A stretch of 64,000 nucleotides of DNA. It comes from CAWHXG01 sp963833235. GTDB lineage: Bacteria > Pseudomonadota > Alphaproteobacteria > Rhodobacterales > Rhodobacteraceae. Within the stretch, counting starts at the first letter, position 1, and each line of letters opens with the position of its first letter. The position numbers and the translations under genes are program-made. The DNA lies in assembly GCA_963833235.1 (NCBI GenBank), contig CAWHXG010000001.1:1426001-1490000 (forward strand). Direction: 5' to 3'. Positions 17,031-28,427 of this stretch are shown one piece after another. Below the pieces are notes generated by a model. It was not told the DNA's origin. It saw nothing but the letters and a program-made list of their open reading frames with translations, and did not search any database.

Positions 17031-17839
17031 CCGAAGCTGCCCCCCTGCCGCGACGGCGCGGCCCGCGGATGACCGTGCGGGGGCTGATCGTCGCCTGCCT
17101 CATCGCCCAGATCGGGGTGGCCGCGGCCCTCGTCGCCCGGCAGATCGACCAGATGCGCACCTTCGGCTGGGCGCCGGAGGTGACCAGCGCGCCGGAACGT
17201 CCCATTGCCCCCGGCGACCAGGTGCGCCCCTACCGGCCCACCACGATGCCGCGCCGCCCCGATACCGCCGTGCCCGGCGCCGCCCCGCCCATCGACTGGC
17301 CGAAGCGGATGCCCAAGCGCCTCGTGGTGACCGAAGCCGACCTGCCGGAGTTCGGCGAGGTCGTGAAACTCACCGGCCCGCTGGACGCGGGCGCGGCACT
17401 TCGGGTGGCCGCGCATCTCGATGGGCTGGCGGAGCCCCCGGCGCACGTGGCGCTGCACAGCCCCGGCGGCCTGGTGCACGAGGCGCTGGCCATCGGCCGC
17501 GACCTGCGCGCCCGCGGGATCGACACGCTGATGCCCGCCGGGTCCGCCTGCCTTTCCGCCTGCCCCTACATCCTGGCGGCGGGCACCGTGCGCCGGGTCT
17601 CGCCCGAGGCCTGGGTGGGCCTGCACCAATCCTACTACGACGCTAGCGCGATCATGCCGGTCTTCGTTGCGGTCGAAAGCATCCAGTACGGCGAGGCCGA
17701 GGCGATGCGCTATCTTGAGGAGATGGGCGTGGATCCCATGGTCAAGCTGCCGGCGATGGAAACCCCGCCCGATGCGATCTACATGCTGACGCCCGAAGAG
17801 CTGCTGGAGTATCGCATGGCGACGGAGCTGATCGACTGA
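17027..17839 (+). CDS. Membrane-anchored ClpP-fold protein (COG3904-like)
   Basis: The 270-residue protein has one N-terminal membrane anchor (MTVRGLIVACLIAQIGVAAAL), a proline-rich linker and a ClpP/crotonase-like domain: LHSPGGLVHEALAIGRDLRARGI, then the serine-containing GSACLSACPYILAAGTVRRV and a histidine in WVGLHQSYYD. This is the predicted periplasmic protein family COG3904. Ser and His are placed as in ClpP-fold proteases, but activity is not proven for the family. The start overlaps the preceding membrane-protein gene by ATGA, so the two form a unit. Confidence 0.82.
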   Translation: MTEAAPLPRRRGPRMTVRGLIVACLIAQIGVAAALVARQIDQMRTFGWAPEVTSAPERPIAPGDQVRPYRPTTMPRRPDTAVPGAAPPIDWPKRMPKRLVVTEADLPEFGEVVKLTGPLDAGAALRVAAHLDGLAEPPAHVALHSPGGLVHEALAIGRDLRARGIDTLMPAGSACLSACPYILAAGTVRRVSPEAWVGLHQSYYDASAIMPVFVAVESIQYGEAEAMRYLEEMGVDPMVKLPAMETPPDAIYMLTPEELLEYRMATELID

Positions 17840-17866
17840 GACCCGCCTCGATCCTCGTGGCGGCAC

Positions 17867-17997
17867 GGCCCCGGCGCCTGCCGGGAGGCGCCCCGGCCTG
17901 CGCCGCCGCCGGCGCGGCGCTGCGCACAGGGAACGCGGCGGGCGTGCGCTTCGCCTGGCCCCGGCGCTTGCCGGGCGGCACCGCAAGCTGCGCCGCG
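17867..17997 (+). repeat. Pair of imperfect 41-bp direct repeats 90 bp apart
   Basis: GGCCCCGGCGCCTGCCGGG at 17867 and GGCCCCGGCGCTTGCCGGG at 17957, each extended to about 41 bases with a few differences. They fill most of the 205-base gap between the ClpP-fold gene and trkH. Both copies are in the same frame of a small open frame (17857-18048) giving PRRLPGG-x4-CAA twice, but I see no reason to call that a gene. Confidence 0.7.
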
Positions 17998-18044
17998 CCA
18001 CGCCGCCTGGCCGCGGCCAGCGCCCGCGCCGCGCGGCTCCGGCC

Positions 18045-19505
18045 GTGAACGGCGCGGGGCAGGCTGCGACGGCGCTGAGCGCCCGGCCCGGTGTCGTTCT
18101 GGCCTCGCTGGTGCAGCAGAGTCCGATCCTGCTGTGCATCGTCGCCCCGCCGCTGCTCTGCGCGCTGCTGGAAGGGGCCTGGCCGCTGGCATGGAGCCTC
18201 GCGCCGCAATGCGGCCTGCTGGTGATCGGCTCGCTGCTGGCCCGCCGGTTCGGGAGGTCGATCAAGGATCTGCGCACGATCGAGGCGATCTCGGGGCTCG
18301 CGGCGATCTTTGTGCTGGCCTGCGCGCTTTCGGTGCCGAGCTTCATCGCCCTCGGGATGGACCCGGTCTCGGCGACGTTCGAGGCGGTGTCGGGCATAAC
18401 ATCCACGGGTCTCTCGGTGGCCGCGGGCTTCGAGGAGTGGCCGATCAGCGCGCATCTCTACCGCGGCTGGCTGCAATGGTGCGGCGGCTTCGCCATCGCC
18501 TATGCCGGGGTCGCGGTTCTGCTGGGCCCGGGCGGCGCGGCCCGCACCGTGGGCGAGACCACCCTGCAGGCGCGCGACAGCGGCACCAGCGGGCGCATCC
18601 AGGCGCGCGACCTCCTGACCGCCTACGTGGGGCTGACGGTGATCGCGATCGCGGGGTGCCTCTTTCTCATCCCCGTCTGGTGGGAGGCGCTCGCCGTGGC
18701 CCTCGCCGCCGCTTCCACCGGCGGTTTCGCACCGCGCGGCGACAGCCTGGCCAGCTACAGCGAGGCCGCGCAGGTCTTCACCATCGCGATCTGCGTGATC
18801 AGCGCGGTCTCGTTCCTCTACTGGGTGCGGCTCCTGCGCGGCGTCTCGCGCGAGGACGCGGCCGGGGGCCACTCCACGACCACGCTGACGCTGATCTTCG
18901 GGGGAGCCGCGCTTTACGGCGCCCTTGCCCTCTTCGTCGGCAGGGTCGATGCCGAGAGCCCCGACGTCGCCTGGCTCCTGCTGCCCGACGTGCTCAATTT
19001 CATCAGCGGCATCACGACGGCGGGCTTCGCGGCGGGGCCCATCGCCGCGGCCCCGCCGCTGGTTCTGGTGTTGGTGATCTTCATGATCATCGGCGGCGAC
19101 GTGGGCTCCAGCGCCGGGGGGCTCAAGGTGAGCCGGATCGTGGTGCTCTTCAAGATGATCGGCCTCGCGATCCTGCGGGTCCGGGTGCCGCCGCAGGCGG
19201 TGACCCATCTGCGCGATCACGGCGTCCGTCTCTCGCCCAACAGGATCATTGCCCTCGGCAGCCTGCTGATGCTCTATCTCGGCAGCCTCGGGATCTTCTG
19301 GCTGGTCTTCCTGATGTCGGGGGCGGCCCCGCTGCCGGCGTTGTTCGAGGTCGCCTCGGCCCTCTCGACGGTGGGTCTGTCGAGCGGCCTGACCGGCGCC
19401 GACATGACCGATACGCTGAAGATCACCCTGATCCTCGCGATGCTGCTGGGGCGGCTGGAGTTCCTGGCGCTGATCGTGTTGATCCTGCCCCGTACCTGGT
19501 TCTGA
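18045..19505 (+). CDS. trkH: TrkH-family potassium uptake membrane subunit
   Basis: The 486-residue polytopic protein has the four pore-loop filter motifs of the Trk/Ktr superfamily: SGITSTGLS, AASTGGFA, SGITTAGFA and ALSTVGLSSG. A gating-loop type GGDVGSSAGGLKVSRI lies in the third repeat. It imports K+ in complex with a TrkA-type regulator, which is encoded 13 bases downstream. The start is GTG 18045, because no in-frame ATG gives the first span. Confidence 0.92.
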   Translation: MNGAGQAATALSARPGVVLASLVQQSPILLCIVAPPLLCALLEGAWPLAWSLAPQCGLLVIGSLLARRFGRSIKDLRTIEAISGLAAIFVLACALSVPSFIALGMDPVSATFEAVSGITSTGLSVAAGFEEWPISAHLYRGWLQWCGGFAIAYAGVAVLLGPGGAARTVGETTLQARDSGTSGRIQARDLLTAYVGLTVIAIAGCLFLIPVWWEALAVALAAASTGGFAPRGDSLASYSEAAQVFTIAICVISAVSFLYWVRLLRGVSREDAAGGHSTTTLTLIFGGAALYGALALFVGRVDAESPDVAWLLLPDVLNFISGITTAGFAAGPIAAAPPLVLVLVIFMIIGGDVGSSAGGLKVSRIVVLFKMIGLAILRVRVPPQAVTHLRDHGVRLSPNRIIALGSLLMLYLGSLGIFWLVFLMSGAAPLPALFEVASALSTVGLSSGLTGADMTDTLKITLILAMLLGRLEFLALIVLILPRTWF

Positions 19506-19518
19506 AAAGGAATGCCCC

Positions 19519-20169
19519 ATGCGTCTCGTCGTCGTCGGCGGCTCGCGGTTCGGCCGCGCCACCATCCACCGGCTGCTGGAGGCCGGGCACCAGGTGGTGC
19601 TGGTCGACCGCAGCCGCGAGCAGCTCGAACTGCTGTCTGACGTTCTGGATTGCGGCCTGATCGAGGGCGACGGAACGCTGCCCACCGTGCTGCGCGACGC
19701 CTTCGGGGACGGGGCGGATGCGTTGATGCTGCTGACCAACCACGACGACGTGAACATCCTCGGCGCCCTGGTCGGCCGCTCCGTCGGCTTCCCTAGGGTC
19801 ATCCTGCAGATCGTCCGGGCAGAGCTGCTGGACGTGACCGACGAGCTGGGGCTGAGCGAGGTCATCACCCCGCACGAGACGGTCGCGCAATCCATCGTCT
19901 CGGCCCTGGAGGATGAAAGCGACGTGGTCTCGCAGCTGCGCCTGCACAAGGATCTGCGGATCGTCACCTACACCGTGCCGCGCCGCATGAACGAGACCGC
20001 CATCGGCGAGCTTGGCCTGCCGCCGCAGAGCCGCGCCATCGCCCGTATCCGCGGCGAGGACGAAGAGCTGGTGGAACGGCAGACCGTTCTGCACGAGGGC
20101 GACAACCTGATGATCGCCGCCAGCCGCCCCGCCATCGCCAAGCTGGAAGACATGTTCTCCGCCGATTGA
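19519..20169 (+). CDS. trkA: TrkA-family NAD-binding potassium channel regulator
   Basis: The 216-residue cytoplasmic protein has one RCK_N Rossmann domain (MRLVVVGGSRFGRATIHRLLEAGHQVVLVD, then IEGDGTLPTVLRDA and LMLLTNHDDVNILGALVGRS) and an RCK_C domain (VPRRMNETAIGELGLPPQSRAIARIRGEDEEL). At this size it is a single-unit TrkA/KtrA type, not the double-domain TrkA of enterics. It follows trkH directly with an AAAAGGAA ribosome binding site and should gate that channel by nucleotide binding. Confidence 0.9.
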   Translation: MRLVVVGGSRFGRATIHRLLEAGHQVVLVDRSREQLELLSDVLDCGLIEGDGTLPTVLRDAFGDGADALMLLTNHDDVNILGALVGRSVGFPRVILQIVRAELLDVTDELGLSEVITPHETVAQSIVSALEDESDVVSQLRLHKDLRIVTYTVPRRMNETAIGELGLPPQSRAIARIRGEDEELVERQTVLHEGDNLMIAASRPAIAKLEDMFSAD

Positions 20170-20179
20170 GGCGGGCCGG

Positions 20180-21148
20180 CTATTCCGCCGCCGCGTCTTC
20201 GCCCGGCGCGGCCCCGCCCGGCGCCGCGTCGCCCGGCGTCGTATCTGCGGGCCCGGCCCCGCCGGCGGCCAGCGCCCGGCCCAGTCCGTCGGGGTCCTTG
20301 AACGTCAGCGTCCGGTAGGGGAACGGGATCTCGATGCCGGCATCGTCGAGCGCGTGCTTCACGGCGGCGACCACCTGATCGCGGGAGGCCCGGATATCGA
20401 CCGGGCGCGAGCCCGTCCACCACGTGACCTCGAAGTCGATGGACGACGAATTGAAGGCCTGCGCGAAGATCTGCACGTCGCGCACGTCGTCGCGGACGCT
20501 GTCCACGTGGTGCACCGCTTCGGCGATGACCGCGCGGCTCTCGTCGACGTTCTCGCCGTAGGCCACGCCGACGATGATCGTGGTGCGGCGCAGCTCGCGG
20601 TCCGTCCGCACGATGACCGGGTTCGAGAACAGCATGGCGTTGGGCATCACCACCAGCTGCCCGTCGGTCTGGCGGATGCGGGTGTCGCGGATGGTGATGG
20701 CCTCGATCTGCCCCTCCACCTCCTCGCACTCCACATAGTCGCCGAGGGCGAAGGGCTCGCGGATCAGGATCAGGATGCCGGCGAGGAAGTTCTCGAACGT
20801 GTCCTTGAAGGCAAAGCCGATGGCCACCGAGCCGAGGCCCAGCGTTGTCAGCGCCCGGCCCGGCGTGATCGAGGGAAACACCACCGTCAGCGCGATCAAT
20901 GCGCCGATCAGCCACAGCGCCGTGGAGGCCAGCATCAGCAACACGTTGATAAGGTTCTGGCGCATCCGCATCCGCCGGAAGGTGCGCGAGAAAACGAAGC
21001 GCACGATCGTCACGACGATCCAGGTGCACAGGATCACGACGAGCGCGATGCCAAGCCGCGGCGCCGCCTCGACCAGCGCTATGGCATAGCCGTTCAGCTG
21101 CTCGATCAGCGTCGGCAGGATCTCTTCCTCAGGGATGATGTCGTCCAT
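20180..21148 (-). CDS. MscS-family mechanosensitive ion channel
   Basis: The 322-residue protein has three membrane helices and the MscS core: LGLGSVAIGFAFKDTFENFLAGILILIREPFALGDYVEC, then the beta domain GQIEAITIRDTRIRQTDGQLVVMPNAMLFSNPVIV. The C-terminus carries a low-complexity Ala/Gly/Pro/Asp tail with repeated DAAPGGAAPGE-like units. It releases solutes on membrane tension. It is convergent with trkA; the pairing of K+ uptake and solute release suggests osmotic adaptation, but no shared regulation is visible. Start set at ATG 21148. Confidence 0.92.
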   Translation of the reverse strand: MDDIIPEEEILPTLIEQLNGYAIALVEAAPRLGIALVVILCTWIVVTIVRFVFSRTFRRMRMRQNLINVLLMLASTALWLIGALIALTVVFPSITPGRALTTLGLGSVAIGFAFKDTFENFLAGILILIREPFALGDYVECEEVEGQIEAITIRDTRIRQTDGQLVVMPNAMLFSNPVIVRTDRELRRTTIIVGVAYGENVDESRAVIAEAVHHVDSVRDDVRDVQIFAQAFNSSSIDFEVTWWTGSRPVDIRASRDQVVAAVKHALDDAGIEIPFPYRTLTFKDPDGLGRALAAGGAGPADTTPGDAAPGGAAPGEDAAAE

Positions 21149-21183
21149 TCTTTCGTCCTGATGGAGGGGGCGGGCGGCCCGCT

Positions 21184-21969
21184 TCAGCCGGCGGGAAGGC
21201 CGGCGCGGAAGCCTTCGATCAGCTCGGCCAGGCGGGGGGCGGCATCGATGCAGGGCAGGTGGCCGGACCCGTCCAGCACCTGCAGCGTCGCGCCGGGGAT
21301 CAGCTCCGCCAGGGCCTCCACCTCCGCCACGCTGACGGAGCCGTCGTGCCCGCCGGCGATCGCCAGGGTCGGCAGGCCCAGCACCGCGGAGGTTCCGGTG
21401 AAGTCCGTGTCGCGGATCGCGGAGGCAAGGCCCATGTAGCCCAGCGGCGGGCAGCGGGTAAGCATCGTGCGCCAGCCCGCCAGGGCCTCGGCATTGGCGG
21501 CCCGCCACTCGGCGGCGAACCAGCGCTCCATCGTGGCATCGGCGATGGCCTCGATGCCGCCGGCCTCGATCTCGGCGATGCGGCCGTTCCATGTCTCGTC
21601 GTCGCCGATCACGGCGGCGGTGTTGCACAGGATCAGTCCGCCCAGCAGATCCGGCCGCGCCGCCGCCACGCCCTGCGCCACAAGGCCCCCCGCCGACGCG
21701 CCGCACAGGATCGCGCCGCGCAACTGCGCCGCCTCGATCACCGCGATGGCATCGGCGACCTGCCGGGTCATGCTCTGGTCGGTTCCCAGGGCCGACAACC
21801 CGTGCCCGCGCAGGTCGTAGCGCAGCCGCGGCACCTCTGGCAGCGCGTCCATCACGTCGTCCCAGATCCGCATGTCCATGCCGAGCGCGTGGATCAGGAC
21901 CACCGGCCGCCCCGACCCCGCCTTGTTCTCGACGTGAAGATGCCCGTCGTCGATCTGGTGAAACCGCAT
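21184..21969 (-). CDS. pcaD: Alpha/beta hydrolase, 3-oxoadipate enol-lactonase-like
   Basis: The 261-residue product has the alpha/beta hydrolase layout of PcaD: VVLIHALGMDMRIWDDVM with the oxyanion-hole segment, LRYDLRGHGLS, the nucleophile elbow CGASAGGLVAQG (Ser near residue 93), GGHDGSV (acid) and GSGHLPCIDAP (His). PcaD hydrolyses 3-oxoadipate enol-lactone in the protocatechuate pathway. No other pca genes are in the window, so the substrate is less certain than the fold. It lies 35 bases upstream of the MscS gene on the same strand. Confidence 0.75.
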   Translation of the reverse strand: MRFHQIDDGHLHVENKAGSGRPVVLIHALGMDMRIWDDVMDALPEVPRLRYDLRGHGLSALGTDQSMTRQVADAIAVIEAAQLRGAILCGASAGGLVAQGVAAARPDLLGGLILCNTAAVIGDDETWNGRIAEIEAGGIEAIADATMERWFAAEWRAANAEALAGWRTMLTRCPPLGYMGLASAIRDTDFTGTSAVLGLPTLAIAGGHDGSVSVAEVEALAELIPGATLQVLDGSGHLPCIDAAPRLAELIEGFRAGLPAG

Positions 21970-22215
21970 GTCGTTCCTGACTCCCGCGCCGCCTGGCCAG
22001 CCGGAACCGTGCCATGGGCGCGCCAGAGGCGAAAGGGCCATTCCAGGGCGTCAACGCTGGCTTGCGCGCCGCGCAGCACCCTTCAAAAGGGGGTCGCAGG
22101 CCGCGCGGGTTGCCGATACGCTGCGCAAGATCGCGGTTTCCCGGGCAGGGGCCGGCGAAAGTGTGCAGGCGGGGCCGAAGACCGCGCCGCGAGCCGATGC
22201 AGGGGAGGCCATGCC

Positions 22216-24874
22216 GTGAAAGACCAGCCCGATCTCGACCCCGTAGAGAGCCAGGAATGGCAGGAGGCCATCGCCGACGTCATCGACCGCGACGGGCCGG
22301 ACCGCGCTCACTGGCTGCTCGACAAGGCCGTCCAGCAGGCCCGTGCCGCCGGCGCCATGCTGCCGTTTTCCGCCACGACGCCCTACCAGAACACAATTCC
22401 CGCCGACGACCAGCCGGAGTTTCCGGGCGACCTCGAGATGGAATGGCGCATCCGCACCATCAACCGCTGGAACGCCATGGCCACGGTCGTTCGCCGCAAC
22501 AAGGAAAGCAGCGAATACGGCGGCCACATCGCCAGCTTCGCCTCCTCCGCGGCGCTCTACGACGTCGGGCTGAACCATTTTTGGCGGGCGCGCTCGGCCG
22601 TGCATGGCGGCGATCTGGTCTTCTTCCAGGGCCACGTGATCCCCGGCATCTACGCGCGCAGCTTCATGGAAGGGCGCATCAGCGAGGCGGAGCTGACCAA
22701 TTTCCGCTCCGAGGTGTCGGGCGAGGGGCTCAGCTCCTACCCGCATCCCTGGCTGATGCCGGATTACTGGCAGTTCCCGACCGTCTCGATGGGCCTCGGC
22801 CCGCTGATGGCGATCTACCAGGCCCGGTTCATGAAATACATGCACAACCGCGGGCTGATCGACGCCGCCGACCGCAAGGTCTGGTGCTTCCTCGGCGACG
22901 GCGAGATGGACGAGCCCGAGAGCCTCGGCGCCATCAGCCTTGCCGCGCGCGAGAAGCTCGACAACCTGATCTTCGTCGTCAACTGCAACCTGCAGCGGCT
23001 CGACGGCCCGGTTCGCGGCAACTCCAAGATCGTGCAGGAGCTGGAAGGCGCCTTCCGCGGCGCCGGCTGGGAGGTCGTTAAGCTGCTCTGGGGCCGGGGC
23101 TGGGACGCGCTGCTGGAGAAGGACGTGAGCGGCCGGCTGCGGCAGTTGATGGACGAGACGGTGGACGGCGACTACCAGACGTTCAAGTCCAAGGACGGCG
23201 CCTATATCCGCGAGCATTTCTTCGGCAAGTATCCCGAGACGGCGGCGCTCGTCGAGGACATGTCGGACGCCGAGATCTGGGATCTGCGCCGCGGTGGCCA
23301 CGACGTCCAGAAGGTCTTTACCGCCTTCAAGCACGCCACCGAGGTGAAGGGCCAGCCGACCTGCCTGCTCGTCAAGACGGTCAAGGGCTACGGCATGGGC
23401 ACCGCCGGCGAAGGCCAGAACACCACCCACCAGCAAAAGAAGATGGCCGAGGATCAGCTGCGCGTCATGCGCGACCGCTTCCGCATCCCGGTCTCGGACG
23501 AGGACCTCGCCAAGGCGCCGTTCGTGCAGCTCAACAACGCGCAGAAAGCTTATCTGGGCGACCGTCGCAAGGCACTGGGCGGCGAGTTCCCCAAGCGGCA
23601 CTGGCGCGACGCGCCGAAGCTCGAGATCCCGGGCCTCGACAAGTTCGAGAAAGAGCTGAAGGGCACCGGCGACCGCGAGATCAGCACCACGATGGCCTTC
23701 GTGCGCATCCTCACCACACTGCTGCGCGACAAGAAGATCGGCAAGTTCGTGGTCCCCATCGTGCCAGACAGAGTCCCGCACCTTCGGGATGGAGGGGCTG
23801 TTCCGCTCCGTCGGCATCTACAACCCTCTGGGCCAGGTCTATGTGCCCCAGGACCGGGACCAGATGTCGTACTACAAGGAAAGTGCGGACGGTCAGGTGC
23901 TTCAGGAAGGCATCAACGAGGCCGGCGCCATGGCCGACTGGATCGCCGCGGCCACCAGCTATTCCGTTCACGGCGTGCCGATGATCCCGTTCTATATCTA
24001 CTACTCGATGTTCGGCTTCCAGCGGATCGGCGACCTGGCCTGGGCGGCGGGCGACAGCCGGGCGCGCGGCTTCATGCTGGGCGGCACGGCGGGGCGCACC
24101 ACGCTGAACGGCGAGGGCCTGCAGCACGAGGATGGGCACAGCCACATCCTGGCCGGCACGATCCCCAACTGCATCAGCTATGACCCGACCTTCCAGCACG
24201 AGGTGACGGTGATCGTGCAGCACGGGCTGCAGCGCATGTTCGTCGATCAGGACGACGTCTATTTCTACATCACCCTGATGAACGAGAACTACGGCCATCC
24301 CGACATGCCGATGGGCGTCGAGGAGGACATCATCAAGGGCCTCTATCGTCTGCGCGAGGTGCCGAAGCCCGGCAAGAAGCACGTCACGCTGATGGGGTCG
24401 GGCACGATCCTGGTGCAGGCGATCAACGCCGCCGACATGCTTCAGGAGGATTTCGGCGTGACGGCCGAGATCTGGTCGGCCACCAGCTTCAACGAGCTCG
24501 CCCGCGGCGGTCAGGACGCCGAGCGGCACAATCGGCTCAACCCCATGGCCGAGCAACGCAAGCCCTTCGTCACCGAGCAGCTCGAACGCGCCAAGGGCCC
24601 GGTGATCGCCGCGACCGACTACATGAAGGCCTTCGCCGAGCAGATCCGCGCCTTCGTGCCGGGTGGTGATTACACCGTGCTCGGCACGGACGGCTACGGC
24701 CGGTCCGACAGCCGGGTCAACCTGCGCCGGTTCTTCGAGGTCGACGCCAACCACATCGCCGCCGCGGCGATGGTCGCGCTCTACCGCCGGGGCGACGTGA
24801 CCGAGGCGGTGCTGAAGAAGGCGCTGACAAAATACGAGATCGACGGCGGCAAGCCCAACCCGCGGCTGGTCTGA
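22216..24874 (+). CDS. aceE: Pyruvate dehydrogenase E1 component, homodimeric type AceE (one +1 indel)
   Basis: The roughly 885-residue ThDP enzyme decarboxylates pyruvate and acetylates the lipoyl groups of E2. The ThDP-binding segment reads VWCFLGDGEMDEPESLGAI...VVNCNLQRLDGPVRGN. The frame starts at GTG 22216 behind a strong AGGGGAGG. It is broken once at about 23770-23773, where VPIVPD is followed by an extra A and then ESRTFGMEGLFRSVGIYNP. Removing that base gives a normal-length protein. Most alphaproteobacteria use a two-subunit E1 (PdhA/PdhB); the homodimeric AceE type with its partners here is the beta/gammaproteobacterial style. Confidence 0.95.
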
Positions 24875-24947
24875 GCTAGGTGGAGTGAACCGTGCATCTC
24901 CCGCCCCGGCCCGGGTGGGAGGAAGCGCGGACGGAGGAGACAGAAGA

Positions 24948-26304
24948 ATGCCCACTGAAGTCAAGGTTCCCGACATCGGCGATTTCACCGATGTGCCGGT
25001 CGTCACCATCCTCGTCGGCGTGGGAGACAGCGTGTCTGCCGAAGACCCGCTGATCGAGCTGGAAAGCGACAAGGCGACGATGGAGGTGCCCAGCCCGTCC
25101 TCCGGGACGGTCAAGGAGATCATGATCGCCGAGGGCGACACCGTGAGCGAAGGCACGGTGATCATGATCTTCGACGAGGCGGGCGACGGCGAGGGGTCCG
25201 ACGCCGGCTCGGGCGACGAGGAAACGGGCAGCGGCAAGGAACCGACGCCCGAACAGACCGAGGCGCCCGCAAATACGCCGAAATCCTCCGGCAGCAACGG
25301 TGGACAGCCGCCGGCGCCGCAGCCCTATGCCGGGGCCGCCGACGCCCAGAAGCCCGCCCATGGCGGCGGCGGCGCCGTCACCGATGCCGGCTTCGGCCGC
25401 ACCCATGCCTCGCCCTCCGTCCGCGCCTTCGCCCGCAGCCTCGACATCGACCTCACCAAGGTCAACGGCACCGGCCGCAAGGGCCGCATCCTGCGCGAGG
25501 ACGTGAGCAAGTTCTTCAAGTCCTCGGCGGCGCCGGCAGCCACAGGCGCTCCCGCCCAGGGCGGCATGGGCATCCCGCCGATCCCCAAGGTCGACTTTTC
25601 GAAATTCGGGAAGATCGAAGACGTCGAGATGAGCCGGATCAAGAAGCTCTCCGGCCCCGCGCTGCACCGCTCGTGGCTGAACATCCCGCACGTCACCCAC
25701 CAGGAAGAAGCCGACATCACCGAGCTCGACAAGTACCGCAAGGAGATGGACAGCAAGGCCAAGGACGACGGCTACCGCGTCACCCTGCTGAGCTTCGTCA
25801 TCAAGGCCAGCGTCTCGGCGCTGAAGGAGCACTGGGAGTTCAATTCATCGCTCCACCCCGATGGCGACAAGCTGATCCGCAAGCACTACTACAACATCGG
25901 CTTCGCCGCCGACACGCCCCACGGCCTCGTCGTTCCGGTCATCAAGGATGCCGACCGCAAGGGCATCGTCGAGGTCTCCAAGGAGCTGGGCGATCTCTAG
26001 CGCCCGCGCCCGCGAGGGCGAGCTGAAGGGCGGCGACATGTAGGGCGCGACCTTCACCATCTCGTCGCTCGGCGGCATCGGCGGCACGTCGTTCACCCCC
26101 ATCGTCAACGCGCCCGAGGTGGCGATCCTCGGCCTCACCCGCTCGAAGATGGCGCCGGTCTGGAACGGCTCGGAGTTCGAGCCGCGCAACATGCTGCCGC
26201 TGTCGCTCAGCTACGATCACCGCGCCGTCGACGGGGCGCTGGCCGCCCGCTTCGCCTCGACCCTGAAATACCTGCTCGGCGACGTGCGCCGTCTGATGTG
26301 GTGA
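24948..26304 (+). CDS. aceF: Pyruvate dehydrogenase E2, dihydrolipoamide acetyltransferase AceF (frameshift and amber codon)
   Basis: It has one N-terminal lipoyl domain (ELESDKATMEVPSPSSG, lipoyl Lys in ESDKAT), a flexible linker, the E3/E1-binding domain (ASPSVRAFARSLDIDLTKVNGTGRKGRILREDV) and the catalytic domain ending SYDHRAVDGALAARF with the active-site His. As written, the frame is lost at 25995-25998 (CTCT, both CTC and CTT are Leu) inside ELGDLSARAREGELKGGDM. The continuing frame then meets TAG at 26041-26043, where the conserved GDMQGATFTISSLGG requires Gln. Past that it is open to TGA 26302-26304. The start is ATG 24948. Confidence 0.9.
25038..25090 (+). repeat. 53-bp exact repeat shared by the lipoyl domains of aceF and lpdA
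   Basis: Bases 25038-25090 are identical to 26400-26452 in lpdA. The repeat covers AEDPLIELESDKATMEVP, the lipoylation site. Flanking lipoyl-domain sequence is similar but not identical, including synonymous changes. This points to recent exchange or conversion between the two genes, or to strong constraint. Confidence 0.9.
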
Positions 26305-26314
26305 GGGGACGCGC

Positions 26315-28086
<1,772 letters not shown>

Positions 28087-28113
28087 AGCCGCGCGCTTCC
28101 TGCAAGCGTCGAG

Positions 28114-28137
28114 ACCCCGCCCCCTGCCGGGCGGGGT
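28114..28137 (+). terminator. Terminator-like hairpin after lpdA
   Basis: ACCCCGCCC and GGGCGGGGT pair perfectly around a 6-base loop, 27 bases after the lpdA stop. There is only TTC after the stem, so termination would be weak or factor-aided. It closes the aceE-aceF-lpdA operon. Confidence 0.55.
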
Positions 28138-28427
28138 TCACCCCGGCATCTGGCCCGGCGTCCCGATCCCTCGCGGGAGGACCTTCCGCAGGGCGGGTTC
28201 ACCTCGCCATCCGACGGCAGCGGTTGGGCTCACCGCCTGTCAAGCCGGGAAGGGGCTTAGCCAAATCCCGGGAGAGGAACGCGCGCAGCCGCCTCCAGGA
28301 CCGGGGAACGGGGCGGCGATCCTCGCGCATCCATCCGGCGCGGCGGGGGGCGAACCCTGCCCTTCCACGGGCCGGGCCCCATCCGCCCTGTGATACTCAG
28401 ATTGTCACTTGAGAGCACACACGACCC
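28138..28427 (+). other. Intergenic region before ade
   Basis: About 290 bases, G+C-rich, with no convincing open frame, RNA gene or known riboswitch. A GAGAG at 28411-28415 may serve as ribosome binding site for the GTG at 28428. I see no clear promoter. Confidence 0.4.

Noticed and set aside
17857..18048. Small open frame upstream of trkH with a repeated PRRLPGG segment
   Set aside because: It has no family resemblance and no clear ribosome binding site, and its composition is that of GC-rich repeat DNA. Kept as a repeat only.
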